Shown: piece after piece, positions 36,138 to 44,821 of the stretch
How positions within the stretch are numbered: the stretch's first letter is position 1
Layout: the number at the start of each line of letters is the position of its first letter
Assembly (NCBI RefSeq): GCF_004785645.1
Contig: NZ_SRPE01000011.1
Coordinates: forward strand, 1-64,000
Source: Empedobacter tilapiae
GTDB taxonomy: Bacteria > Bacteroidota > Bacteroidia > Flavobacteriales > Weeksellaceae
Direction of reading: 5' to 3'
DNA: 64,000 nucleotides
Notes under the pieces: generated by a model
Seen by the model: only the letters and a program-made list of their open reading frames with translations
The model's database searches: none
Told to the model about the DNA's origin: nothing
Position numbers and translations under genes: made by a program

Positions 36138-36551
36138 TTAAACTAAAACTGCCGAAACCAATACTTTTTCGAAACTAAATGAAACACTTATGGGACAAGT
36201 TTCTTCTGCTTCTTTTGCTATTTTCTGAAATTCTTCATCTGTAATTGAAGGAATTTTTGCTGTTAAACTTAATTCTGAGCGAACAACTTTCCCTCCTTCA
36301 AAAACAATTTTACAATCGGTTTCTAATTTTTCTGCTGTATATCCTGCTTCTCCTAATAAACCTGATGTTTTCATTGTAAAACAACCTGCATGAGCCGCTG
36401 CCAAAAGTTCTTCAGGGTTTGTTCCTACTCCTTCTTCAAATCGACTTTTGAACGAATATTGCGTATTATCTAATACTGTACTTTGTGTGGTTAATGTTCC
36501 TGATCCTTCTGTGACCGAACCATTCCAAACTGCTTTTGCACTTCTTTTCAT
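36138..36551 (-). CDS. OsmC family peroxiredoxin-like protein
   Basis: 137 residues from ATG 36551 (MKRSAKAVWNGSVTEGSG); the longer frame lacks family sequence. The two redox cysteines of OsmC/Ohr proteins are present in AAHAGCFTMK and AEETCPISVSF. Cytosolic; would reduce organic hydroperoxides with a thiol donor. Single gene, convergent with the peptidase gene. Confidence 0.9.
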   Translation of the reverse strand: MKRSAKAVWNGSVTEGSGTLTTQSTVLDNTQYSFKSRFEEGVGTNPEELLAAAHAGCFTMKTSGLLGEAGYTAEKLETDCKIVFEGGKVVRSELSLTAKIPSITDEEFQKIAKEAEETCPISVSFSFEKVLVSAVLV

Positions 36552-36642
36552 TTTGAATATTTTTTTAGATTGAATTTTATTAAAGTTAAAGATTATGAAA
36601 TCATAAGAATAATTAATTCTCAACTTTAAGAATAATTTTAAC

Positions 36643-36682
36643 GAAAAAAGTTCAGATAAAAAGATTATCTAAACTTTTACTT
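36643..36682 (-). terminator. Possible terminator downstream of the Ycf48-like gene
   Basis: On the minus strand, arms of 12 nt (AAAAGTTTAGAT/ATCTGAACTTTT, one mismatch) with a 9-nt loop and a T-run. It is 120 nt past the stop at 36803, so the link is uncertain. Confidence 0.45.
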
Positions 36683-36802
36683 AAAAAAACTACTAACCAA
36701 CCTTTACTATGAAATGTATTAGGTTATTCAAATTTACAAAGAAACTAGTCATTTATAAAATTGAAAATCAATTTCTAATCTAATTTTAATTTTAGAAAAT
36801 CT

Positions 36803-37819
36803 TTATAACGTAACTTTTCCAATCTTTCCTTTATTTCCCACCAAAATCACATATTTCTTATCTGGCGAAACTGTACACGTATTGTAACTATCTTTTGTGA
36901 TATTTGTCCAATTATGTCCTCCATCTGCTGAATAATCCACTCCAGAATAGCCACAAACCAAGACTTTATCTTTTGAAATAATTGTTACACCAGATTTATA
37001 TCCTGCTGGATATTTCCAAGAATCTTGAAAGGTTATTTTACCATTTAATAGTTTAAATTTATAGAAATTAAAGCTCGAATTTTCAGGTTTTGTAAAATCT
37101 CCACCAACCAAATAACCAACATTATTCGTTGCGTCATAAGCCATTCCATTAATTCCAGAAGTAGAACTTTTTGTCTTTTCTAACGCATACATTTGTCCAC
37201 CTTTTGGTGTATAATAGTATAAATTCGACAATTCTCCTCCTGTAACAATCAAGGTTTGTTTCGCATCTACATACAAATTACTTCCACTTGAAGCAAAAAA
37301 AGCTTCTTTCGGATTTTTTAGACGTAAAGGTTGACCATGAAGCGATTTTGCAACTTCCCATTTTGAAGGATTAGTGATCGAAGAAGTTAATACAAATGGT
37401 TTGTCTGGTGACATTGGATCGCCCAAAACAGTAATTTTCTTTGAGGTTTTATCCACATAAATTGCATCTAAAAAAATACCTTTTTCACTATTCTCGTATA
37501 CTTTATTCCATGATTTTCCGCCATCTTTCGTTTGCAAAATATAAGCAGGAGAATCAATTCCTAAAGCTAAATAGTTATCTTTTCCTAAAACTTCTACATC
37601 TCTAAAATCTCTATTTTCAATAACTTTCGGATTAATCCAACTAAATGTTTTTCCTCCATCTGTCGTTTTACCAATTGTATTTTTTGAGCCCGAAACAATA
37701 AACGTTTTTGCATCCTGAAAAGACAAACCTCGGTAACTAACAGACGAATTTTCTTCATTAATCACTTGATAGGTTTGCGCAAAAGACAAACTCGATAACA
37801 ATAGGACGAAATATTTCAT
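36803..37819 (-). CDS. Secreted Ycf48/BNR-repeat-like beta-propeller protein
   Basis: 338 residues with a signal peptide (MKYFVLLLSSLSFAQ). Repeated blocks such as IGKTTDGGKTFSWINP, LQTKDGGKSWNKVYE and DYSADGGHNWTNITKD are BNR/Asp-box repeats (S/T-x-D-x-G-x-T/S-W), which build a six- or seven-bladed propeller as in photosystem assembly factor Ycf48 and in sialidases. No catalytic sialidase arginines are recognised. It should be periplasmic or extracellular; its role is unknown. Confidence 0.82.
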   Translation of the reverse strand: MKYFVLLLSSLSFAQTYQVINEENSSVSYRGLSFQDAKTFIVSGSKNTIGKTTDGGKTFSWINPKVIENRDFRDVEVLGKDNYLALGIDSPAYILQTKDGGKSWNKVYENSEKGIFLDAIYVDKTSKKITVLGDPMSPDKPFVLTSSITNPSKWEVAKSLHGQPLRLKNPKEAFFASSGSNLYVDAKQTLIVTGGELSNLYYYTPKGGQMYALEKTKSSTSGINGMAYDATNNVGYLVGGDFTKPENSSFNFYKFKLLNGKITFQDSWKYPAGYKSGVTIISKDKVLVCGYSGVDYSADGGHNWTNITKDSYNTCTVSPDKKYVILVGNKGKIGKVTL

Positions 37820-37890
37820 TTTTTTATAAATTTTAGATTCTACATTTTATATAAAACTATTTTATCTCGACGAATCAACCAAATATTTTT

Positions 37891-37898
37891 TAAGTTTG
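37891..37898 (+). promoter_or_regulatory. Promoter -7 box (TAAGTTTG) of the glutaminase gene
   Basis: TAAGTTTG fits TAnnTTTG, 18 nt before the chosen ATG at 37917. This favours that start over the more upstream ATG at 37896, which would overlap the box. Confidence 0.5.
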
Positions 37899-37916
37899 TG
37901 TTTTACATCAAATAAA

Positions 37917-38945
37917 ATGAAACGATATACATTTTCAACATTACTATTAAGCCTTACCTTAACGTGTTTTAATCCAATCAATCATACGGTTTATGGACAG
38001 AATACATCAAAAAATAGTTCGAAAAGCTTACAGATTAATGAAAAAACATTAAGCGATATTTTGGAGAAAAATAAAGCTTTTTACAAAGAAGGAAAAGTTG
38101 CCGATTATATTCCAGAATTAGGAAAAATGCAGGCAGATAAAATTGCTTTTTCTGTGGTTAATGAAAATGGTAAAGTGATAAATGTTGGCGATGTCAACCA
38201 AAAATTTACGATTCAAAGTATCTCAAAAATCATTGCATTAATGATTGCTGTTACGGAAAAAGGAGAAAAAAATGTATTTTCTAAAATGGGTTATTTCGGG
38301 ACAGATAAACCATTTAATCATTATGCGAATCTTGAAACAACAGGAAAACCTCTTAATCCGATGATGAATGCTGGTGCGATTTTAACAACTTCTATGATTG
38401 AGGGTGAAGGTGACATTCCTTTCAAAAAAATTCTTGAAATGGTTCGTTATATCACTAAAAATAATTCAATAGATTATAGTAAATCGGTTTATAATTCTGA
38501 AAAAGAAACGGGAAACAAAAATCGTGGAATGTTTTATTTGATGAAAAATAATGGCTTGATTGAAGGTGATGAAGAAAAGTTGAACAACTATTTTAAACAA
38601 TGTTCTATCGAAGTAACTGCCGAAGATTTAGCTAAAATTGGTTATTTCTTCGCGCATCAATGCACACGTTTTGATGGTGATACAACGTATAAAAACGCCG
38701 AAATCTCACAATTAATTCAATCGCAAATGTTGACTGCCGGAATGTATGAATTTAGTGGCGAATATTCTCGCACCGTTGGTTTACCAAGTAAATCTGGCGT
38801 TGGTGGCGGAATTACAGTTTCCGTTGCAAATAAAATTGGTATCGGCGTTTTCAGTCCTGCACTTGACGAACATGGGAATTCTGCGGCTGGATATCATATG
38901 ATTTTGGATTTGGTAAAGCAATATAATTTAAGTTTATTTCAATAA
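37917..38945 (+). CDS. glsA: Glutaminase A, secreted form
   Basis: 342 residues from ATG 37917 (MKRYTFSTLLLSLTLTCF), chosen because it opens a signal peptide and follows a -7 box. After the signal (to about 28) comes a serine-dependent glutaminase with the Ser-x-x-Lys dyad S101-I-S-K104 in TIQSISKII, plus KPLNPMMNAGAI and GGITVSVANKIGIGVFSP, which are GlsA hallmarks. It hydrolyses glutamine to glutamate and ammonia. Export of a GlsA-type enzyme is unusual compared with the cytosolic enzymes of enteric bacteria. The LysR gene starts 6 nt downstream. Confidence 0.88.
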   Translation: MKRYTFSTLLLSLTLTCFNPINHTVYGQNTSKNSSKSLQINEKTLSDILEKNKAFYKEGKVADYIPELGKMQADKIAFSVVNENGKVINVGDVNQKFTIQSISKIIALMIAVTEKGEKNVFSKMGYFGTDKPFNHYANLETTGKPLNPMMNAGAILTTSMIEGEGDIPFKKILEMVRYITKNNSIDYSKSVYNSEKETGNKNRGMFYLMKNNGLIEGDEEKLNNYFKQCSIEVTAEDLAKIGYFFAHQCTRFDGDTTYKNAEISQLIQSQMLTAGMYEFSGEYSRTVGLPSKSGVGGGITVSVANKIGIGVFSPALDEHGNSAAGYHMILDLVKQYNLSLFQ

Positions 38946-38951
38946 TTTCTT

Positions 38952-39845
38952 ATGTTTGATTTTAGATTAAAAGTTTTTGATACGGTTGCTAAACGATTGA
39001 ATTTCACGAAAGCAGCAAATGAATTAAATATAACACAACCAGCTGTTACAAAACATATTAAAGAAATCGAATCAAATCTTAACATTAAGTTATTCGAACG
39101 AAATGGAACGAAAATAAAATTAACCAAAGCTGGTGAGATTTTATTAAAATATACAGAGGAAATTTTTTCTGTTTATCAAAAAATGGAATTTGAAATTGGA
39201 CAATTGCAAGAAAAACAAAAAGGAACTTTGCGTTTGGGTGCAAGTACGACGATTGCGCAATATGTGTTACCTCCAATTTTAGCAGAATTTCGAAAAAGAT
39301 TTCCTGAAATTCAGTTGAGTTTAGTGATTCAAAATTCTGAAAAAATTGAAGATTTATTAGCAAATCATAAAATTGATGTCGGTTTAATTGAAGCTCAAAT
39401 CAAAAATAGAACGTTTCATTATTTTCCTTTTATGAAAGATGAAATTGTGTTAGTTTCTCGTCAAAATCATTCTATTTCTACCAAAAATAGCATTAAAATT
39501 GATGATTTAAAGAATATTCCGTTGATTTTTCGCGAACCTGGTTCTGGAACTTTAGAAACCATAGATTTAGCTTTAAAATCGAAAAATATGAAGCTAAATG
39601 AGTTAAATATCGAAATTCAATTGGGAAGCACAGAAAGTATCAAATCGTATCTGTTACATTCTGATTCGTTGGCTTTTTTATCGATTCAATCTATTTTACA
39701 AGAACTTAAAAATCAAACTTTAACTATTATTGACGTTAAAAACCTTGTGATAGAACGTCATTTTAATTTTATTGTTCCAGAAGGTGAACAATCTAAATTG
39801 GTCAATTTATTTATTGAATTTTGCAATCGCTATAACTTAAAGTAA
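38952..39845 (+). CDS. LysR family transcriptional regulator
   Basis: 297 residues. N-terminal winged HTH with LNFTKAANELNITQPAVTKH and IKLFERNGTKIKLTKAGEIL, then the periplasmic-binding-like effector domain (about 90-297). Similar in layout to CysB/YeiE-type regulators, which often sit with yeiH transporters, as here. It follows the glutaminase gene by 6 nt and precedes yeiH by 74 nt on the same strand. Confidence 0.9.
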   Translation: MFDFRLKVFDTVAKRLNFTKAANELNITQPAVTKHIKEIESNLNIKLFERNGTKIKLTKAGEILLKYTEEIFSVYQKMEFEIGQLQEKQKGTLRLGASTTIAQYVLPPILAEFRKRFPEIQLSLVIQNSEKIEDLLANHKIDVGLIEAQIKNRTFHYFPFMKDEIVLVSRQNHSISTKNSIKIDDLKNIPLIFREPGSGTLETIDLALKSKNMKLNELNIEIQLGSTESIKSYLLHSDSLAFLSIQSILQELKNQTLTIIDVKNLVIERHFNFIVPEGEQSKLVNLFIEFCNRYNLK

Positions 39846-39919
39846 TAATAGATTACTTTTTATTATTTCTTTTTGAATAATAAGTACAAGAAATTTGTAC
39901 CATAAAATTATTCAAAATC

Positions 39920-40879
39920 ATGAAAATTATACATTCAGAAAAAGGCTTATTTCAACAATTCACAACACAAAAAGTTATCTTTTTAATATGTGCATTTCTA
40001 TGTTTAATGCCTTTTATAAGCTCTCCTATCGCATTAGTTTTAGGATTTGCTGTTGCACAAATATTTGGAAATCCATACGAAATACAATCACGAAAAGTAT
40101 CAAACATTTTACTAAAAGTTGCTGTGGTAGGTTTAGGATTCGGAATGAATATTTTTTCGGCTATACAAGCAGGAAAAGAAGGAATTGTATTCACTGTTGT
40201 GAGTATTTCTACGTTGATGATTTTAGGATTTTTATTTACCAAAATCTTCAAAATTGAAAAAGCTACAGGCTACCTAATTTCTGCAGGAACAGCAATTTGC
40301 GGAGGAAGTGCAATCGCAGCAATCGCGCCAATTACAAAAGCAAAACCCAACCAAATTTCGGTTGCTTTAGCAGTGGTTTTTACTTTAAACTCGATTGCCT
40401 TATTGATTTTTCCACCACTTGGTCATTTATTCAACTTATCTCAACATGAATTTGGCTTATGGTGCGCCATCGCAATTCACGACACAAGCTCAGTCGTTGG
40501 AGCAGCAAGTAAATACGGTGAAGAAGCTTTACAAGTCGCTACAACAGTAAAATTAGCACGTGCACTTTGGATTATTCCATTGTCATTTTTAACCTTATTG
40601 TTTTTCAAAAACACCACATCAAAAATTAATATTCCGTGGTTTATTGGATTGTTTTTAATTGCCATTTGTGTGAATACCTATATACCTTTTGTTCATCAAT
40701 TTAGCCCAATTATTATCGATTTATCAAAAGCTGCACTTACGCTTACATTATTCTTAATCGGAACAAGTTTATCATTTAAAATGATGAAAAATATTGGTTA
40801 CAAACCACTGTTAATGGCGGTTATTTTATGGATAATTATTGGAGTTGGAAGTTTAATTATGATTATGAATTTAGCTTAA
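39920..40879 (+). CDS. YeiH/UPF0324 family membrane protein, putative sulfate/sulfonate exporter
   Basis: 319 residues, strongly hydrophobic with about ten predicted membrane helices. Landmarks of the family are LVLGFAVAQIFGNP, GTAICGGSAIAAIAPI and HDTSSVVGAASKYG. Family members (PF03601) are inner-membrane transporters whose expression is linked to LysR genes of the YeiE type, and the LysR gene lies just upstream. Substrate not established here. Confidence 0.88.
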   Translation: MKIIHSEKGLFQQFTTQKVIFLICAFLCLMPFISSPIALVLGFAVAQIFGNPYEIQSRKVSNILLKVAVVGLGFGMNIFSAIQAGKEGIVFTVVSISTLMILGFLFTKIFKIEKATGYLISAGTAICGGSAIAAIAPITKAKPNQISVALAVVFTLNSIALLIFPPLGHLFNLSQHEFGLWCAIAIHDTSSVVGAASKYGEEALQVATTVKLARALWIIPLSFLTLLFFKNTTSKINIPWFIGLFLIAICVNTYIPFVHQFSPIIIDLSKAALTLTLFLIGTSLSFKMMKNIGYKPLLMAVILWIIIGVGSLIMIMNLA

Positions 40880-40894
40880 AATCATTCAGATTTC

Positions 40895-40902
40895 TATATT
40901 TG
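40895..40902 (+). promoter_or_regulatory. Candidate promoter -7 box (TATATTTG) of the cyclophilin gene
   Basis: TATATTTG fits TAnnTTTG, 29 nt before the ATG at 40932. TATCTTTA at 40907-40914 is an alternative. Confidence 0.45.
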
Positions 40903-40931
40903 TTGCTATCTTTAGAACAAGAAAATTTACA

Positions 40932-41639
40932 ATGAATCATAGATTATTAAAAAATATTGCACTCGGAATTGGATTTTCAATTTCGAGTTTTGTTTCTGCA
41001 CAAACTTATACTTTAAAATTCAAAACGAATTACGGAAAATTTGATGTGATGCTATACGATTTCACACCAAAACATCGCGATTTGATTTTGAGTGAAATTA
41101 ATAAAGGAACTTATACAAATGCACAATTTAACAGAGTTGTAAAAGATTTTGTGATTCAAGGAGGTGAATTGGATGATCCTATTTTGGCGCGTGAAGCTGA
41201 ACATCCAGAGCAAAAACCGATTCGTTTAGCACCAGAATTTAATCCGAAAGCTTTTCATAAAATGGGTGCTTTAGGCGCTGGTCGAGATGGAAATAAAGAG
41301 AAAGCATCGTATTACAATCAAATTTATTTTGTTGTTGGAAAGAAAATTACAGCAGAAGAATTAGATAACTTAGAAGCTAAAAAAGGAATCAAATTTACAG
41401 CAGAACAACGAGCTGAGTATTTGAAAAATGGTGGGCAGCCTCGTTTAGATCATGATTTTACAGTTTTTGGAGAAATTACAAAAGGGTTGAATAAAGTCAT
41501 GAAAATTAGTAATGTTGAAACGAAGAACGAATTACCGTTAAAACCTGTTATTTTTTCAATCAAAGTAAAAAAGAAAAAAACGACTACGAAATATAACAAA
41601 ACAAGTGTTTCTTTGGGCGGCACAGCGATTGGTTTTTAA
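40932..41639 (+). CDS. Peptidylprolyl isomerase, cyclophilin type, secreted
   Basis: 235 residues. Signal peptide to about residue 23 (IGFSISSFVSAQ), then a cyclophilin domain with KTNYGKFDVMLYDFTPKH, FNRVVKDFVIQGGE and HDFTVFGEITKGL. The catalytic region resembles bacterial PpiA-like enzymes with an insert. It should help folding of envelope proteins in the periplasm. Followed at 41669 by the radical SAM gene (29-nt gap). Confidence 0.87.
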   Translation: MNHRLLKNIALGIGFSISSFVSAQTYTLKFKTNYGKFDVMLYDFTPKHRDLILSEINKGTYTNAQFNRVVKDFVIQGGELDDPILAREAEHPEQKPIRLAPEFNPKAFHKMGALGAGRDGNKEKASYYNQIYFVVGKKITAEELDNLEAKKGIKFTAEQRAEYLKNGGQPRLDHDFTVFGEITKGLNKVMKISNVETKNELPLKPVIFSIKVKKKKTTTKYNKTSVSLGGTAIGF

Positions 41640-41668
41640 TTATTATTTTTACAAATCAATTACAAATT

Positions 41669-43315
41669 ATGCAACCATCAATTCTATTAACGACTTTAAA
41701 CGCAAAATATATTCATCTCAATTTGGCGATTCGTATTTTGTACGATTTAAATCATCATCGTGGAAATATTTTTTGGAAAGAATTCACGATTAAATCTGAC
41801 TTTGATGAAGTTGCAGAAAAATGCGCTAAATACGATATTATCTGTTTTAGTTGTTATATTTGGAATATTACTCAGACGTTAGAAGTTTGTAAACGTATCA
41901 AACAAATTTCTCTCGAAACTAAAATTTTGTTGGGTGGACCAGAAGTTAGTTACGAATATGATGATATTATTGCAAATGATTATATCGACTATATCATTGT
42001 AGGTGAAGGAGAAATTCCGTTCGAAGAATTTGCTGCGAATTATCCAGCAATAGAAAATGTACCAAATTTAGTTTACAAAAAAGAGAACGAAGTTGTTTTC
42101 AATGCACAAAATATTCAGTTTGATATCAATCGATTAGAAGGTCGAAATCCTTATCAATACGATAATCCAGTGGATTTAGAGAAAAAGGTTTGTTACATCG
42201 AAACTTCTCGTGGATGTCCCTATAAATGCGAGTTTTGTTTGGCAAGTTTAGACAATAAAATGCGCTATTTACCAATGGAAACTATCAAAGAGAATTTGTT
42301 GTATTTAATGAAATATGGGAAAACGATTAAGTTTTTGGATCGTACATTTAACATCAAACGCGATTTTACGATAGAATTGTTTCAATTTATTTTGGATCAT
42401 TACCGTGAAGGAAATGTTTTTCAGTTCGAGATTACAGCCGATATTGTGCATCCTGATATCATCAAATTCATCAACGAAAAAGTTCCAAAAAATCTTTTCC
42501 GTTTCGAAATTGGAATTCAAACTGTTAATCAACAAAGTAATCGAGAAGTTTCTCGCAAGCAAAATTTTGAAAAAACGTCAAATGTTATCAATCAATTGAA
42601 AGATCGAATTGAAATGCATTTAGATTTGATTGTTGGTTTACCATTGGAATATATTGATGATTTGAAGTTTAGCTTCGAAGAAACCTTCAAGCTTTATCCA
42701 CCCGAATTACAATTAGGTTTTTTGAAATTTTTGAAAGGTACACCAGTTCGTCAAAAATACGAGAATTATGGCTATCATTTTGATCAGTTGCCTCCGTATC
42801 AAATTATAAAAAGTGATTTTTTAAGTGAAAAAGATTTAGAAAATATTACAGCTTTAGAAAATGCGTTGGAGATTTATTGGAACAAACCGCGAACGCCTGA
42901 AACGTTGAAATATATTGCACAAAAGTATTCTATTTTTGATTTTTTAATGGGATTAGGACAATATTTTGAGCAACATCATTTGTTCCATAAACATACATTG
43001 AATGATGTTTTCCAGACGATATTTGATTTTGCAAAAACATTTACAAACGATAAAATTGTGTTAGAATTAATTGCGATTGATTATTATAGTTTCCATAAGT
43101 CGAAGCCAAAAGATTTGTTTGAAATGGAACAACAAATAGAGGAAGATTTGAGTGAACTTGCCTCGCATCCGAAAAGTAAATTCGTTTCGATTCCGATTTC
43201 ATTTGATTATCAAATTTGGAAAGACGAAGATCGAATCGAAAAAACAACAGAAAATTGGTTAATAGAATTTGTAGGAACTTCACACAATATTATTCATTGT
43301 GAAGTTTTAGAATAA
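41669..43315 (+). CDS. B12-binding domain radical SAM protein (DUF4080 C-terminus)
   Basis: 548 residues. Residues 1 to about 130 form a B12-binding-like Rossmann domain (ILLGGPEVSYEYD). The radical SAM core follows with the 4Fe-4S triad C183, C187 and C190 in RGCPYKCEFC, and then a DUF4080-type C-terminal part (PPELQLGFLKFLKGTPV...). Members are thought to be methyltransferases or methylthiolases of unknown substrate. Converges on the FKBP gene through a shared hairpin. Confidence 0.88.
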   Translation: MQPSILLTTLNAKYIHLNLAIRILYDLNHHRGNIFWKEFTIKSDFDEVAEKCAKYDIICFSCYIWNITQTLEVCKRIKQISLETKILLGGPEVSYEYDDIIANDYIDYIIVGEGEIPFEEFAANYPAIENVPNLVYKKENEVVFNAQNIQFDINRLEGRNPYQYDNPVDLEKKVCYIETSRGCPYKCEFCLASLDNKMRYLPMETIKENLLYLMKYGKTIKFLDRTFNIKRDFTIELFQFILDHYREGNVFQFEITADIVHPDIIKFINEKVPKNLFRFEIGIQTVNQQSNREVSRKQNFEKTSNVINQLKDRIEMHLDLIVGLPLEYIDDLKFSFEETFKLYPPELQLGFLKFLKGTPVRQKYENYGYHFDQLPPYQIIKSDFLSEKDLENITALENALEIYWNKPRTPETLKYIAQKYSIFDFLMGLGQYFEQHHLFHKHTLNDVFQTIFDFAKTFTNDKIVLELIAIDYYSFHKSKPKDLFEMEQQIEEDLSELASHPKSKFVSIPISFDYQIWKDEDRIEKTTENWLIEFVGTSHNIIHCEVLE

Positions 43316-43350
43316 AATAAAAATGATGTCTTTATAGACATCATTTTTAT
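43316..43350. terminator. Bidirectional terminator hairpin
   Basis: Stem AAAATGATGTC/GACATCATTTT with a 6-nt loop, flanked by A- and T-runs, between convergent genes. Confidence 0.85.
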
Positions 43351-43351
43351 T

Positions 43352-43786
43352 TTATAAAATTCCCATCAATTCTACTTCGAAAATCATGGTAGAATAAGGT
43401 CCTAATTCTTTTGAAATTTCGCGATCTTTGTAACCTATTTCTGGTTTTACAACAAATCTAAATTTACTTCCAACTGACATTAATTGTACTCCTTCTGCCC
43501 AACCTTTTATTACATTTTCCAAAGGAAAAGCAGCAGGTTTCTTGCGTAGAACCGAACTATCAAAAACTTCTCCATTGATATTTGTTCCATGATAATGACA
43601 CAAAACTGTGTCAGATAAAGTTGGCTTCACTCCTTCTCCCAATGTGATTACTTCATACAACAATCCACTTTCGGTCTCAGTTACACCTTCTTTCAATTTA
43701 TATTCTTCTCGAAAAGCTAAACCTTCAGTTTTGTTTTTTTCGATCAATTCTTGCTTGCGTTTTAATAATAATTCAGCTACTCCCAT
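43352..43786 (-). CDS. FKBP-type peptidyl-prolyl isomerase
   Basis: 144 residues with no signal peptide. FKBP core: SDTVLCHYHGTNINGEVFDSS, FPLENVIKGWAEGVQLMSVG and KFRFVVKPEIGYKDRE, close to the FkpA/Mip-type enzymes but cytosolic here, with a short helical N-terminus rich in Lys and Glu. Acts in protein folding. Diverges from the retropepsin-like gene at 43874. Confidence 0.9.
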   Translation of the reverse strand: MGVAELLLKRKQELIEKNKTEGLAFREEYKLKEGVTETESGLLYEVITLGEGVKPTLSDTVLCHYHGTNINGEVFDSSVLRKKPAAFPLENVIKGWAEGVQLMSVGSKFRFVVKPEIGYKDREISKELGPYSTMIFEVELMGIL

Positions 43787-43873
43787 GACGCAAATTTAAA
43801 AGGAAAAATTTTAATATCAGAATATTAATCATTTCTACAAATTAGTTTACTTTTAATGAAACAATACAACTAA

Positions 43874-44770
43874 ATGAAAAAGATAATATTTTCGTTACTT
43901 TTTACTATTATTTCAATTACTATTTTCGGTCAGAATATGGTGAAAGAAATACCTTTTCGATTAACTAAATACAACAATATTTTAGTACCGGTTGTTGTCA
44001 ATCAAAAAGATACGGTGCAATTGATGTTACACACAGGCTCTGATTATATTACGATTATTGAAGATTCGTACAAAATGATGAAATCAATTTCGATTTCTGA
44101 TACCTTAAACAATGTGACATCTTGGGCTGGATATTCGGATATGAAAATGAGTCAAAACAATGTGATTAAATTTGGTGATGAAAAATTCAATAAAATTCCA
44201 ATTTTTATTGACAAACAATCTGGACATGAAAGTGACGGAAAAATTGGTTTGAAGTTTTTCGAAGGAAAATATTTAGAAATCAATTTTGATGAGAATAAAT
44301 TATATGTTTATGATAAAGCTCCTACCAAACTAAAAAAGTATACAAAATTAAATTCGAGATATTCTCAAGAAACGCTATATGTAAAAGCTTTTCCATTCAT
44401 TGACAAAAAACCGATTGAAACAGAATTTATGATTCACACAGGTTTTTCTGGTGCATTGATGATTTCAGATGATTTTGCAAAAGAATATAAATTATTGGAA
44501 AAATTTGAAATTATTGGAGAATCAAAACTAAGTGATGCTGCTGGAAATGTAATACTTTCCAAAAAATCAATTCTACCTGATTTTGAATTAGCAAATCAAA
44601 CATTCAAAAATGTACCAATGTCATTTTTTGATAGTACAATAAAAATTCAATACAAAAATATTATGGGAGGAGATTTGATCAAACGTTTCAATCTAATTCT
44701 CAATCCAGAAAAAGATATTTTATATGTAAAGAAAAGTAAATATTATAAAGACGAGTATTTTAAATTATAA
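43874..44770 (+). CDS. Retropepsin-like protein with His in place of both catalytic Asp
   Basis: 298 residues with a signal peptide (MKKIIFSLLFTIISITIFGQ). Two tandem aspartyl-protease-like halves: the first flap triad would be D-T-G but reads LHTGSDY (H53), and the second reads MIHTGFSGA (H188). Both positions that carry the catalytic Asp in active pepsin/retropepsin folds are CAC histidine codons, so hydrolysis by the usual mechanism is not possible. It may be a binding protein or use metal. I recall that some related Flavobacteriia proteins share this His, but this could not be checked. Convergent with the crotonase gene through a hairpin. Confidence 0.75.
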   Translation: MKKIIFSLLFTIISITIFGQNMVKEIPFRLTKYNNILVPVVVNQKDTVQLMLHTGSDYITIIEDSYKMMKSISISDTLNNVTSWAGYSDMKMSQNNVIKFGDEKFNKIPIFIDKQSGHESDGKIGLKFFEGKYLEINFDENKLYVYDKAPTKLKKYTKLNSRYSQETLYVKAFPFIDKKPIETEFMIHTGFSGALMISDDFAKEYKLLEKFEIIGESKLSDAAGNVILSKKSILPDFELANQTFKNVPMSFFDSTIKIQYKNIMGGDLIKRFNLILNPEKDILYVKKSKYYKDEYFKL

Positions 44771-44800
44771 AAAAATCCACTTCAGATGAAGTGGATTTCT
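44769..44800. terminator. Bidirectional terminator hairpin
   Basis: Stem AAATCCACTTC/GAAGTGGATTT with a 4-nt loop, directly after the stop at 44770, between convergent genes. Confidence 0.85.
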
Positions 44801-44821
44801 TATATAAACTATAGTTGTCTT

